From assembly GCA_949130495.1 (NCBI GenBank), contig OX422215.1, positions 524,639,755 to 524,703,754 of the forward strand: a DNA stretch of 64,000 nucleotides. Direction: 5' to 3'. The notes below the pieces were generated by a model. It was not told the DNA's origin and did no database searches. It worked only from the letters and a program-made list of their open reading frames with translations. This document shows, one piece after another, positions 48,856-60,755 of this stretch. Position 1 is the first letter of the stretch, and each line of letters starts with the position of its first letter. The position numbers and the translations under genes are program-made. This DNA is from Sambucus nigra. Taxonomy: Eukaryota; Streptophyta; Magnoliopsida; Dipsacales; Adoxaceae.

Positions 48856-50837
48856 TGTAATACCCCGTATTTTTATTGATTTTATTTATTGGGATTAATT
48901 GAATTAAATGGGATAATTAATTAAAATTAATTCGGATTTAAATACTAGTGAGGCGAGAATTAGTATTTGATTATGACGATTATGTTGAATATTACTGAGT
49001 GAATATGGTAATATATGATTATGGATTTATTAAGATTGTCGCGAGTTAAAAATACGACAACTTCATAAATTAAGTTGGGATGCACGTGTCAGTCGTGTCA
49101 GGACCCAATTTAATGGAATTATGAGTAACTTATTTTTATATCATCCACGTGATCATTTTGAGTGCGCCAACGTGTTCGGAAGGGTCGAGATAGTCAGAAA
49201 ATACTAGCTTGGGGTTTTATTTGTGTCCCGAGGCATTTTAGGCCTAACCGGTAACCCGAGAGGGTAGTTTAGTCATTTTGACTTTTTGAGGAAACCCATG
49301 AATTTTAGGTTGATTATATCAGCCAACACTTAGGGTCCTTAGGGTTTCATAACCAAATTTCACAAACGGCCATTAGAGAGGAAGAGGAGGAAGTTTCCAA
49401 AGAAGAACCACCACTTAGAGGCTTTTTACACCACCGTCACCACCAACGGATAGATCAGGAAGAGAGGATTACTCCCATACCATCTGGTTCAAAGGATCGG
49501 AATCTCTAATTCAAGGCAAGTGATTTATCTTGCAATGATTTAAGGCATACATTTTACATGATAGTTTAGAATTGTGGACAAAGTATGTAAAATAGAAATA
49601 TTGTGAAATTGGATAATTAATTATTTAATGAGGGCACGTTTCATGTAGATTAGTTTCTGGAAATTATGGATTAACGAAATCATAATCTAAGTGTTGTAAA
49701 TCACGAGAAATATCTGAGATTTAAGATGCTTTTGAAGAAATATTAAAGAACTAGGGTTATAGAAATATTCATGGCTTTTAATCCAAGAAATCAATATTAA
49801 GTAAGGATTTGATGATTCTTTTACGTTAAAAACTATGTAACTATGTAGGTGTAATGATCTATATACTTGTTTGGGAGTTTGGGACGTTGTAATGGAGAAT
49901 TGTAAGTGTAAAAATAGGAAACTCGTAACTGTTAAAGGAATTCTGGGCAGATAACTGCTCGATCGATCGATCGACTCAAGAATATCGATCGATCGACCAA
50001 TTTCTTCGATCGATCGATCCCTCTAGAAAATGTGATTATTTCCCCTTAAGTAATTGATTGACTCCCAACCTTTAAAACCCTTCGGTGATGATTTATTTAA
50101 CATAATGGTACTTAGGGAAGACCGGTAGGGATGTATTTGAAGCCCAAAAAATATGAGGTTAGTTTGGGATTTAATGTTAAACTCGCGAATGTCCGACAAG
50201 TGAGTTACGATTGGAAGTTGTTAGAACCTAAAAGTGATTCGCACAAACAACAACTTAAGGTTAGATACTATAGTAGGGGAACCTTAATTGTTGAAATAAC
50301 CTTAGAGGCTAGAGGGAAACTTAGTAACCTTTTGGGTTGGGTGTAAGTACCCGGAATTATACGACGGGAGTTATCGCGTTAAACTTATTAAGTGGAATAA
50401 ACGAGATGATACTATGATATGTATGAGACTTATGATATAGGGCTGGGATACACCCGTATTAATATGATAATTACCTAAGTGTGTGATTACTTAGTATATG
50501 GATTATTTTGTGTATAACATACCTACCATACTTACTATCACGGGAGGTTGAATTTCGGGAAAGGACTATCCTATCTTTGTGTGCCTTCGGGGAGATTTAG
50601 ACTGGTACCTCGAGAATATAGGACTGTGAAGACTTATTTGTGAGTTGATAAGTCAGCTGACCATGGGAGCGTACGTATGTGCGTGACCCATGGGTATGTG
50701 AACTACATTCACCTCTAATATGTGTGTTTTGTATTGAGACGGCTCCTTAGCGATTCGAAACACGTGATCCTTATGTACATGATGTACCGGGATTCGATAG
50801 CAGAGTATGCGTGCACCGCAACTGAGCCTAGGGGTGC
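48856..50837 (+). repeat. 3' LTR of the Tekay element, truncated
   Basis: It starts TGTAATACCCCGTATTTTTA and follows the 12200 LTR throughout, through the 'CTATCACGGGAGGTTG' block to AGCCTAGGGGTGC at 50837. There homology stops and Athila-type sequence begins. About 1.98 of the expected ~2.96 kb remain. Confidence 0.85.
49960..50021. repeat. CGATCG palindrome cluster in the Tekay 3' LTR
   Basis: Blocks CTCGATCGATCGATCGAC, ATCGATCGATCGAC and TTCGATCGATCGATCC. The cluster starts 1104 bp from the LTR start, matching 1101 and 1113 in the two LARD LTRs although the spacers between blocks differ. Confidence 0.9.
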
Positions 50838-51469
50838 GGTGGGCACAACTCACTAGAAACACTAGGATGTGGAGAATACTCATATGAAGTGTGTAGAGCA
50901 GGGTCAAGTGTAGCATTCACGGGAGAAGCATCTCCGTGAGGAACAAAAGTGTGATCATCATGAGGAGCATATGAAGGGGACTGATAGGTATGAGGTGCAC
51001 GAGGTGGCAAAGACGACAGTTGGAAATCGTAAGGATCCACAACATGGCGTTGGGATTCATATTGCATGGAAGGGGGATCAGGCTGCCATGAATAGCTTGG
51101 GTATTCATACCCCTCGGCATTGGATAGGTCGTGAGAATACTGCGAGGGTGGTTCCAAAATAGTGTCATAGGGATACACATGGTCCATGGTGGGTTCAGAT
51201 GGAGAGAAAATGAATGGACACTCATGGGACAAGTGATCGACAAGAAAGCAATGTGTGCACGGTGAAGCATAGGATGTGTTGACACTCATCACCGGAGGCG
51301 GTGGAGTAGGAGATGTGTGCGTGGATGACACACGAGTATCAACGGTGGGCGTTTGAAAGTTAAAGCCATCAATTAATGAATTAAGGTTCGATTCGGGCTT
51401 ATCATCAAACAAACTTCGAGAGAATGTGAAATGGCCAAAGTATTCCCGTAAAAGACGTTCTTCGGCCAT
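50838..51469 (-). pseudogene. Athila gag-like ORF lacking the capsid core
   Basis: An uninterrupted ~210-codon frame starting MAEERLLREYFGHF. This aligns with MADERTLRDYFSPI at residue 59 of the Athila gag at 63632. A Pro/Ser/Thr-rich linker follows and then an exact CCHC knuckle (CTHCFLVDHLSHEC). It next passes into a Tyr/Pro/His/Ser-rich tail with recurring SPS/YAPHD-type segments. The ~180-residue capsid (Retrotrans_gag) domain present in the other copy is absent between start and knuckle. The 3' end is cut at the junction with the Tekay LTR. It could be a non-autonomous derivative or a simple internal deletion. The frame has no internal stop, unlike the neighbouring full gag-pol. Confidence 0.7.
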
Positions 51470-52439
51470 GACAAGAGGAATATTTTTTGGTTTTTTAAAT
51501 ATATTTCAAAAGAAAAGAAAATCTTTTTGCGATTTTTGAAAATAAGAAAAGGAAAATCTTTTTGGTATTTTAAATATGGAAAAAAAAGAAAATCTTTTTG
51601 GGATTTTTGAAAAAAAAAAGGAAAATATTTTTGGTATTTTTCGGAAAATGGGAAAAATTAGACTCTTGATTTGGTCGAACTAACTAAAATCGACTACCTA
51701 AAGAATGGAATTAGACACACACGAGTCAAGAAAAAATCCTAACGAGCACGTAGCCAATTATTATCTTCAAAATTAGTGAGAGGGGTAGTCAAATTTTAAT
51801 TAAGTCCCCGGGCGACAAAGTTCACGGAATTTATCTTTGTGATCGCCTGTTGCAAAAATGTGTTCCTACGGGGCTAACTAGTTGATTGATTTTAAATTTA
51901 ATGACAACTAGGATAGCACACAATGGATAAGAGAGTGAGTCGGGTGATGAAATCCCTTCTCGTTTTAATGACCGGGTCTAGGTCTTAGGAAATTAATTCA
52001 TCAAACCATTCAATTTAAGTGCGATGCAGAAATTAATTCACATAGGAGCAATTAATCATACAAAAAATGAACTCGCTGGTAGGAGAGTCGCGAGGGATAA
52101 AAAAAATTGTACCTCCCATAGTTTTTACACACGTGGGGTGAAGACCGAGTTAAGTCGATCGGGGGGAGATCTCGCCTATCTCAGTCGTCCATGGGAGTCC
52201 TACCGACCCAAAGTAGAGAGGCTTCAAAAATCCTCGCCTTTGACGCCCTCTCTCTACCTTGTCCTGTTTTCCTGTTCGCTTTTTTTTATATAAATAATTA
52301 TTACAAATAAATCGGTGTCAAAAGCACCAAAATAAATACAAAGCTTCAATAAGCCTATACAACCAGTCTAAGGAGGAGGGAGAAGCTTTTTGCGTATGTA
52401 TCGTTGTAGTGCAAAAGTCACTCTCAAAGTTCCCTTGAG
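51470..52439 (-). other. Athila 5' leader (second internal region)
   Basis: Upstream (minus strand) of the gag-like ORF. Positions 51480-51660 hold four imperfect ~45-bp repeats built on GAAAATCTTTTTGG. The next part ('AATTATTATCTTCAA', 'GTCAAATTTTAATTAAGTC', 'GTGTTCCTAC') matches 63780-64000 upstream of the complete gag. The right limit against the LTR is approximate. No gene. Confidence 0.6.
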
Positions 52440-54824
52440 TACCTACAAAACTTGTCTAAAAATTCAGTATCGTGAAAAATTCGGGTATCAATCCAATTTC
52501 TAGCGTTGAAACTGTAATCGTGAAAACTTGCAATTCCAATTTTATTAAAAACAAAATTGTGTTTTTAAAATTTTTCTTTAATGTTTTTTTTATATATTTT
52601 AAAAATAATTTTCAAGGGAGCACGCGAAAATTTATGCAACTAAAATGACTATGAAAAATCAGAAAGTAATCTAGTTGAGAATTTATGAGAAGAAACAAGA
52701 GGTGGGATTATACCGCGTAGTCAAATTAATTTAAAGTCCTTAGCATTCAGTCGAATAGTTCAAAATAATATTGAATTTAAAATTTAACTCTCATTACAAT
52801 CCTAAATTCAATTTTATCTTTTTCAGCAATTAAATCAGGAATAGTCATAACATAAAAAAATTAAGATTCACACTCGTTTCAATAAAATATCCGCTAAGAT
52901 CAATTTATTAAAATTTGTACGAATCTTTGAATTGCATACACAAAATTAATATTTAAATTTAAGAATAATACTTATCTCTAAGTGAAATTCAAAAATCAAA
53001 TATTAATTTTTACCATTAATTTATTAACTCTCATTACATAAATTAATGTGTGATTTTTCCCAATTTAATTAGCCTAGAACACATCAACGAATCATTATTC
53101 AAATAAAAAAATTCAACATACGCGTTTCATCCCACCCCTTGAATGGGGTGTTTAGCCAGACATGATTAAAATTTTAGTACAAGCACAATTAACAAACAAG
53201 AAACTAAAGAGAAAGAGAAAGAAATACGATACGCAATAATTTCTTGTGTCAACTGTGTGCAAGAACACGCGTCCCAAACTTGACAAAAAATCTGACTGGA
53301 TTACAAAGCTAAAAGTAAAAAATGGACCTACAAATTTTTCTAGAGCTAAGACTATATTTTTTTGTATTTTTCTGACTATTTTTTCTACCCTCTTTTTTTT
53401 CTTTTTCCGTCTCTCCGTTCTCTCTCTGTATCTCTATTTTTTTTCTTTGCTGAGAGAGTCTTCCTCTTTATGAGCTTTCCTTCTTCTTTTTAATAAGCCA
53501 CGAAGTTGTCTGGAAGAGATTTTTTTGGGATTTGATTTGGATTGGCTAAGAAGAGGGTTTCTTGGAGATAATTATTGACAATGGATTTGTTCCGATTTTA
53601 GTGGGTGGAGGTTGAATGGTAATCGGGTTTCAGGCCGCTGGAGCTCCATCCGGTTTGTTAGCGGTTCGGGTTGATGTGGATCTGGAGCAAGGCAGGTCCG
53701 ACCGCTTGGGGACTACCGAGTTTGAGGTTGGATCCGGGGCAGGGTCGCGCCGGCCGGAGGCGGGGTCAGTTTAAACCCGCGTCTCCGGCGGCTTTGGCGA
53801 CTGCGGGCTGGAATGGGGGTGACCGAATGGGTTTGCGGTTTAGGGGGTTGATGGGTTTCGACAGGGAGTTGGGTGAGAGTTTGGGTGGGGGCTCACCGGT
53901 GGGTTGTGGTGGTGGAGCAAGGGAGAGGTGCTGATGGGCCGGAGTTTAGGAGGTGGGGGAGTTGGGTTCCACCGATTTGAGGGCTGTCGGGTTTTGGGTT
54001 GTGTTGGAGGGAAGTGGTGAAGATGATAAATAGTGATGTAGGGGTGTGTTTGGGTGTGGGTTGGTTTAAGTGTGTGGGTTTTAGTTTGTAAAAAAAAATA
54101 GAAATAAAAACTAGATAAAAATAAAATCTTACTAAAAATAAAATAAAAAACAATAAACCTATTAAATTAAAAAGACTCTAAATATATATAAATATATATA
54201 TATAAATAAAAAATATATATATAATAAAACTATAAAAAATATATAAAAGACACGAAATAATAAAAATCTATTAAAACTAAAAATTATAATCCTAATATAA
54301 TAAAACTAAAGTAAGATAATATCTAATAAAAATAGAAAATGAAATCATAAAAACCAATCCAAATAAAACTAAAAACTAATAAAATAGAAAAATAAAATAG
54401 AAAAATAGAAAATGAAACCTAAAAAATTCTAAATAAATCTAAAATAAATCCTAAAAATAAAATGACTAAAAATAAAAATCTAAGAAAATCTAAAAAGGCA
54501 CAAACTCAACACACACCGGGCTCAGGGTATGGACTGGGCTCGGTCTAGGCTTAGATTTGGTTCGGGACAGATTCGGGGTATTCGGAACACATCTCGGCAA
54601 GCTCAGAACGGACTTCTCACTTCACGGACTCTTTGGATTTCTTCGATGCACGCTTTTGACCGCTTTTGCATCGCAATTGACTGGATTTAGCATTATTTAA
54701 CACTGTGACTGTGTGTTGACCTGTAAAATGATAAATACGAATATAAGGCCAATTTTAATTAAAATGAGTGACTAAAATGCATCTACTTGAGGTATAAATT
54801 ATACACTTTTGGGTGCTTATCACA
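52440..54824 (-). repeat. Athila LTR (minus), shared by two internal regions
   Basis: Its start is well supported: after a PPT the minus strand reads TGTGATAAGCACCCAAAAGTG at 54824 (or TG at 54822). Its end is only estimated near 52440, where the minus strand has a GATACCCGAATTTTTCACG block followed by 'GACAAGTTTTGTAGG', like Athila/Tat LTR ends. Composition is split: GC-rich and G-rich on the plus strand at 53640-54060, extremely AT-rich at 54085-54500. No gene is recognised; the frame at 53671-53934 is a by-product of the GC-rich patch. Confidence 0.5.
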
Positions 54825-54836
54825 CCACCCCCAAAC
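54825..54836 (-). promoter_or_regulatory. Polypurine tract of the Athila element
   Basis: The minus strand reads GTTTGGGGGTGG immediately before the LTR start. It is preceded by CTCGAGGACTAGCAA, a sequence commonly found just upstream of the PPT in Athila and Tat elements. Confidence 0.75.
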
Positions 54837-55073
54837 AAAACATTGCTAGTCCTCGAGCAAAAATTAGTGAGAAAACAAAGATAAGTAACCAAGAGTGTGT
54901 CACTTTCGCAGGCACTGGCGATTGCACTTAGCATGTGCAATAAGCCGTTAAACCTAAAGGTTTCCCTACAGGACGAGTGGTGTCTCGTGAGGATTTGCAG
55001 TGGATGTACCCACAAAATTCAAAAACTTATTTAAATGAAGTATCTGATTTGACGATGAAACGCTATACAACCC

Positions 55074-56207
55074 TGAAAAGGGCGACTGTGTAATAATTGA
55101 TTAAATTAAATTCGCAAGTTTCCAAGTAACACTTATTTAATTAGAGTCCCTAAACATGCATCTAAGGTGCGTGTATCAATCCATAAATAAAGAAAGCATG
55201 TGACACAAAAATATGCTGAGACACGGATTTCAGGAAAAAAAACCTTTCGGGTAAAACCTTTATTTCACTATGAATATATAAATCGCAACTTACAATTACA
55301 TAGAGAAATCTGCAATGGATCAACACGCAGCTAACCCACAAAGACACGCAGTCTTGAACTCAGCAAGAGAATACACGCAGCACCCTCCAAGGACTCATAG
55401 CCCAAACAACAAAGGAAGAATCGCAGCTCTCCTCAATGACACGCGGTCATAAAACTTTGTAGAGACTCCCTCAGTAATGACACGCAGCCCTCGGTTCCAA
55501 AGATCTCTCCACAAAGATGAACAGTAGCAAAGCTTGTGTTCTAGGGTTCCAAAAGATTCACAAAAGTAATTGGGATTTTGTGTGTGAATCAAAAAGATGT
55601 TTGGCACATCAAAAAACGAAGTCTTGTTGTGTTTTTACTCTTAGAAACGTTTTCTCAAAGACTTGGAAAATACACCAACGAAGTAGGAATATATATAGAA
55701 AATAAGAGTTGGTGGAATACATTATACGGAACGGTTCGAATTTATCCCAGGCGGACCGGTCCGGCTAGGAGGCAGATCGGTCCGACCTCGGATCGGTTCT
55801 TTTTTAAAATAGGCTTCTTCGGTTCGCAATCGGTCCGTGGTATACTGGAGCAATGTGGATCGGTCCGTTAGGAATTCGGACCGGTCCGGAGGCGGATCAG
55901 TTCGTTTAAAATATGGGCGGACCGGTCCGGTTATCCAGAAAAATTTAAATTCCTTTAAAAGCCTCATTTTGCTTGAAAAAACTTACTTCTTATTTTTAAA
56001 AAAAACATTTTATAAAAATTTCCCAATACTAAGTATGAACTTTAAGGAACTTAAAAACAAAACTTTACCAAGTTCATTCTCGCAGAGACTATGATGTTGA
56101 AGATGCTTTGATATTCGGATCCGTTGATGTAGATGCGATCTTGAATTTCTTCAACGGTATAACGGCGTACGACATACATATTGACAATGGACAAAAATGT
56201 CCTTACA
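55074..56207 (-). repeat. Solo LTR, SIRE-like copia, nested in Athila 3' region
   Basis: AACCC flanks it on both sides (55069-55073 and 56208-56212). The minus strand starts TGTAAGGACATTTTTG and ends CGCCCTTTTCA. It is homologous end to end to the LTR at 7423-8560. No PBS or internal sequence lies on either side. It contains repeated GACACGCAG motifs (55320-55500). Confidence 0.9.
55750..55932. repeat. CGGACCGGTCCG palindrome cluster
   Basis: Three near-perfect blocks, GGCGGACCGGTCCGG, TTCGGACCGGTCCGG and GGCGGACCGGTCCGG. Several half-sites (GATCGGTCCG, GGATCGGTTC, AATCGGTCCG) lie between them. The cluster lies 275-457 bp from the LTR start at 56207. Confidence 0.9.
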
Positions 56208-57882
56208 AACCCAACTTAAAAAGGACATCAAGGAACACCGTATTCAACTATCAAAATAAGATATGAAATTACTTAATACCAAAAGCGTAATCCTTCCTAA
56301 AACTCCGCATGTGTAGTGTGAAGTAATCTTAAGTAACATTAGAGTAATTCTAAGATCGCCTTTATAGAATCGACGTTTTGACTTCAATTCTCACTGGATA
56401 TATCTCTCTGAATCGGACCCTCTGAGAATTGGTTAAGTGTATCTCTCTAGTGTGTGAGGATGTGAGTAAATGTAAACAAGTTCAAACGTCTCACACACTT
56501 TATGAGAAAGAACGGATACATGAAAGAAATTTGATCTCATGAATGAATGCTAACCACTATGTCGAGAATGTCGAATTGTTCACCACATAATCTTTTTGTT
56601 TGCCCGAACACTTTACCAAGGGTGAAAAATGTGATTTATGAATGGTATGAGGGGATAATGAATTGAAGAAGATGAATGATAGGGTTTTGAGAAGAGCGTG
56701 ACACACTTTGAATAACCAATGTCTTCATCTTTTGAATTTATGATCGCATGCTTTCTTTTTCTTCTTTTCTATTTTTATTGATTTTTTTTTATTATTTTTT
56801 TTTGCGATGAATTTTTCTTTTTATAGCACAGATAAAGACAATTTACATGGAAAATTCCAAACACTATTTTTTTTCTCAAAAATGTTGGCAATGATGGATG
56901 GTATTTGGGACATATGGATAAGGGTAATATGGAAAATGATAATGGGTGAATGATAATGTGATAGGGAAAATGGTAAGTGTATGGAAAATCGGTTTAGTGC
57001 TCGGGACAAACTATAAGACACATATTTCTTACAACTTGAAAGTAATGTCATTCTCAGTGATTAAGCCAAATTTGAAAAATAATGAGATCTTTCAACGACT
57101 AAATGTAGTACCCAAAGAAAGTTGAGTCAACTTGTGACTCGGAGATACGTAAAAACCCTAAAAAAGGTGAAAGGCTCAAATCTCATGGGTTTAAGTCGCC
57201 ACAAGTGATCTTTTAAGGCTCTCTTGAGAATCTAGTTACTCTTCAACTTTTGATTATAAATGTGATAGTGCAGAATTTCCGAGTTTAGGAATTCATGGTA
57301 CAAGTACGCTTTAAGAGGTATTAATTAATTTAAGGTTAAAAGCATAATTTTTGGATCAAACACAGGTATTCCGAGATTTCTAAAAGAGGGATGATAGACA
57401 AATCATATCATAAAAATTTAAATTTAACTGCGCAATTTTTAAAATCACTTGTTTCTGAAAATTTTCAAAAGAGGTACGATTTTGATCAATTTTCCACCCC
57501 CAAACAAAAGATAACATCGTCCTCGATGTTTAAAACCATATATAAAAATGAAAAGAACAAGGGAGGAAAGATAGTACCATAATGAACCACTAGTGAAATG
57601 TACCGCATTCTGGAGGATAAATGAAACCTGAAGAACAGATGTGATACAAAAATATACAAGTCTATAAAGCATGTGAAAATCATTGGGTGGTGTGAAACAC
57701 CACCCCCAAACAGGATTAGACTCATACTCAGAAATAATGAACGACGGACTGCCTCCCGGTAGCGCTAAGTTTAACGTCTTCAGCCAGACCGACCCAATCT
57801 CACCCTAAGGATAGGAACTATGAAGAGCACGGGGTGGCAGAAAAAATGGGGTGATAAGTCACCCCCAGACAAGACTGAACAG

Positions 57883-59359
57883 TCAGCCTTCATAAATGGG
57901 ATCAACAAGGTCAATTTTCTCAATGGGAGAGGGGCCTAGCTCTAAGAAAGGCTTCAATCATTGACCGTTGACCTGAAATAGGCTACCATCCTTAGGATTT
58001 TGAACTGTGATGGAACCATAAGGAGTAACAGATTCAACAACAAAGGGTCCAGACCAACGAGTTTTTAACTTCCCGAGAAAGAGATGAAGACGGGAGTTAT
58101 ATAACAACACTTTCTGACCAGGGTAGAATTCTTTGCGGAGGATGTTTTGGTCATGGATCCACTTCATTTTGTCCTTGTACTTCTTGGACAAATCATAGGC
58201 ATCATTTCGTATCTCCTCTAATTCATTAAGTTGGAGTTTTCTATGAATGTCAGCCTCGTCGATATCAAAATTAAGGCCTTTAACAGCCTAATAAGCATGA
58301 TGTTCAAGCTCGACAGGTAAGTGGCATTGTTTACCAAAGACCAAGAGATAAGGAGACATGTCAATCGGAGTCTTAAAAGCAGTACGATAGGCCCACAAAG
58401 CATCATTCAAGCGTATGGACCAGTCTTTCCTATTAGGATTAACTGTTTTTTCTAAGATTTGCTTGATTTCGCGGTTGGAAACTTCAACTTGACCACTAGT
58501 CTGAGGGTGGTAAGAGAGACCAACTTTATGGGTAACACCATACTTTTTGACGAGATGCTCAAAGACTCGATTACAGAAATGTTTACCCCCATCACTAATG
58601 ATAGGTTTGGGAGTTCCAAAATGTGTGAAGACAGACTCCTTAAGAAACGTGACCACAATGCGATGGTCATTGGTGCGGCAAGCTATGGCTTCAATCCATT
58701 TGGAAACGTAATCAACGGTAACCAGTATATATTAGAAGCCATGAGATGAGGGAAAAGGACCCATGAAATCAATTGCCCCATACATCGAAGATTTCAACGA
58801 TGAGAATGGGTGTGAGGGACATCATGTGATGACAAGAGATACGCCCAGATTGTTGGCATTTGGCACAAGCCTGGAAGTAGTTATGGGCATCTCGAAAAAG
58901 AGTGGGTCAATAGAAACCACTTTGCAAAATTTTGGTGGCGGTTTTCTTAGAGCTAAAGTGGCCACCACAGGCACTATCGTGACAAAAGGAGAGTATACTT
59001 GACTGTTCATGGTCAGGAACAGAGCGGTGAATGACTTGATCAGAGCAATACTTAAAAAGGAAGGGATCATACCAAGAGTAAAATTTTACATGGGCCATGA
59101 ACTTAGAACGCTCTTGTTTTGACCAATAATTGGGCAGTTGGTCGGTAACAAGGAAATTAACAATATCAGCATACCAAGGCGAAGTGGAGATAGCAAAAAG
59201 TTGCTCATCAGGAAATGTTTCAGAAATAGGGACAGGATCAGATGTAGACATAATAGTGAGGCGAGAGAGATAATCGATAACTAAATTTTTGCACCCTTTC
59301 TTATCGCAAATTTTGAGGTCAAACTCTTGAAGCAAGAGAATCCACCGTATCAAACGTGG
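57883..59359 (-). pseudogene. Athila integrase (end of pol)
   Basis: Read from 59359 downwards. RNase H tail: [20 protein letters not shown]. The zinc-binding HHCC region includes '[17 protein letters not shown]' and 'CAKCQQSG'. The DD35E core is complete as residues: Asp in AIDFMGPF, Asp in IISDGGKHF, and Glu after exactly 35 residues in [15 protein letters not shown]-terminal segment reads LLYNSRLHLFLGKLKTRWSG. Stops lie near 58910, 58732, 58288 and 57958, and there is a 1-nt frame change near 58777. True end of pol is a TGA at 57883. Confidence 0.85.
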
Positions 59360-60755
59360 CTTAGAATCCTTCTTCTGAAGAAGGTGCCGCAGGGTAGCGT
59401 GGTCAGTGTAAACGATGATAGGGGAACTGATGAAATAAGATCAAAAATTATCGAGTGCGAATACGACAGCTAGCAACTCCTTTTCGGTGGTCGTGTAATG
59501 AAGTTGAGCATCATGGAGGGTTCTACTAGCATAATAAATGACATGTTGGCTTGTCAACCCGCTGACCAAGTACAGCACCTAGAGAAAAATCAGATGCGTC
59601 ACACATGAGCTCAAATGGTAAAGACCAATTAGGAGGCTGGATGATAGGAGCAGAAGTGAGCTCGGCTTTAAGGCGCTTAAAAGAAGCAACACATGCGTCA
59701 TCAACGACAAAGGGAACATCTTTGGATAAAAAGGTTGTTAAAGGTCGAGCAATTTTAGAAAAGTCCTTGATGAAACGACGGTAGAAGCCCGCATGTCTTA
59801 AGAAGGAGCGAATGTCCTTAACAGACTTAGAAATGGGAAGCGAGGAGATTATGTCAACTTTTACTTTATCTACTTTAATACCGTCGCGAGAGACTACATG
59901 ACCTAAAACAATCCCCTTTTTTACCATGAAATGATATTTTTCTCAATTGAGGACCAATTTCTTTTCTTGACAACATTTGAGGACCATGGTGAGGTGAGAA
60001 AGGCATTTCTCGAAGGAAGAACCAAACACAGAAAAATCATCCATAAAAATTTTGAGAAAACGTTCTACTATGTCGCTAAAAATGCTGATCATACAACGTT
60101 GAAAAGTCGCAGGTGCATTGCAAAGGCCAAAAGGCATACGAGAGTAGGCAAAAGTGCCAAAGGGACAGGTGAAGGTAGTTTTCTCTTGGTCTTCAGGGGC
60201 AATTGGGATTTGGTTGTATCCTGAATAGCCGTCAAGGAAGCAGTAATACGCATGACCAGCTAAACGTTCGAGCAGTTGGTCGATACAGGGAAGAGGAAAA
60301 TGGTCCTTACAAGTGACAGCATTGAGGTTTCGATAGTCAATACAAATACGCCAACCAGTTGGCATACGGGTGGGAACAAGCTCATTGTCACTATTTTTTA
60401 TGACGGTGACACCAGACTTTTTTGGTACCACATGAATGGGACTGACCCACTGACTGTCTGAGATAGGGTAGATAATACCAGCATCGAGCAATTTTAAAAT
60501 CTCAGCGCGCACGACTTCTTTCATAGCAGGGTTAAGTCGACGTTGGGGTTCACGAGAAGTCTTGGCGTGTTCCTCTAAATGAATGCGATGACTATAAATA
60601 TTGGGGTTCACACCGTGAATGTCTGAAATGGTCCAACTAATAGCAGTGCTATGCTGAGTAAGAGTGTGGACTAATTGCTCTTCTTGCGTAGGGGTCAAAT
60701 CGAAAACAATGATGATAGGGTGATGTTTTTTGGGGCCTAAGAAAGTATATTTCAA
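59360..60755 (-). pseudogene. Athila reverse transcriptase and RNase H
   Basis: RT motifs in order: WVSPIHVVPKKSGVTV, 'GWRICIDYRNLNAVT', HFPLPCIDQLLERLAG, YYCFLDGYSGYNQIPI, SRMPFGLCNAPATFQRCM and KIFMDDFSVFG. Both DD residues are intact. The frame stops at 59943 and resumes unchanged (EKYHFMVKKGIVLGHVVS). RNase H follows: ELMCDASDFSLGAVLGQ, then a 1-nt frame shift near 59553 and a TGA at 59441-59443. Together with gag and protease this was one continuous reading frame, as usual for Athila. Confidence 0.9.

Larger units (their letters stand above)
54837..57882 (-). other. Athila 3' non-coding region
   Basis: About 3 kb between pol and the PPT, of which 1134 bp (55074-56207) is a foreign solo LTR. 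Just after pol the minus strand has ACGTTAAACTTAGCGCTACC followed by 'GGGAGGCAGTCCGTC' (plus 57743-57778), a signature known downstream of pol in Athila/Tat elements. PPT-like TTTGGGGGTGG blocks recur at 57493-57510 and 57699-57716. No env-like ORF with signal peptide or membrane segment is convincing. Confidence 0.55.

Noticed and set aside
53671..53934. Gly/Arg-rich ORF in a GC-rich patch as a host exon or CpG-island gene
   Set aside because: No domain, no splice context, and the patch lies within the Athila LTR. High GC alone removes stops.
55578..56094. Overlapping ORFs on both strands around the CGGACCGGTCCG cluster
   Set aside because: They result from the palindromes lacking stop codons, and they lie wholly inside a solo LTR.
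54837..57882. Envelope-like gene in the Athila 3' region
   Set aside because: Some Athila elements carry one, but no frame here has a signal peptide, membrane anchor and sufficient length, and over a third of the interval is a copia solo LTR.
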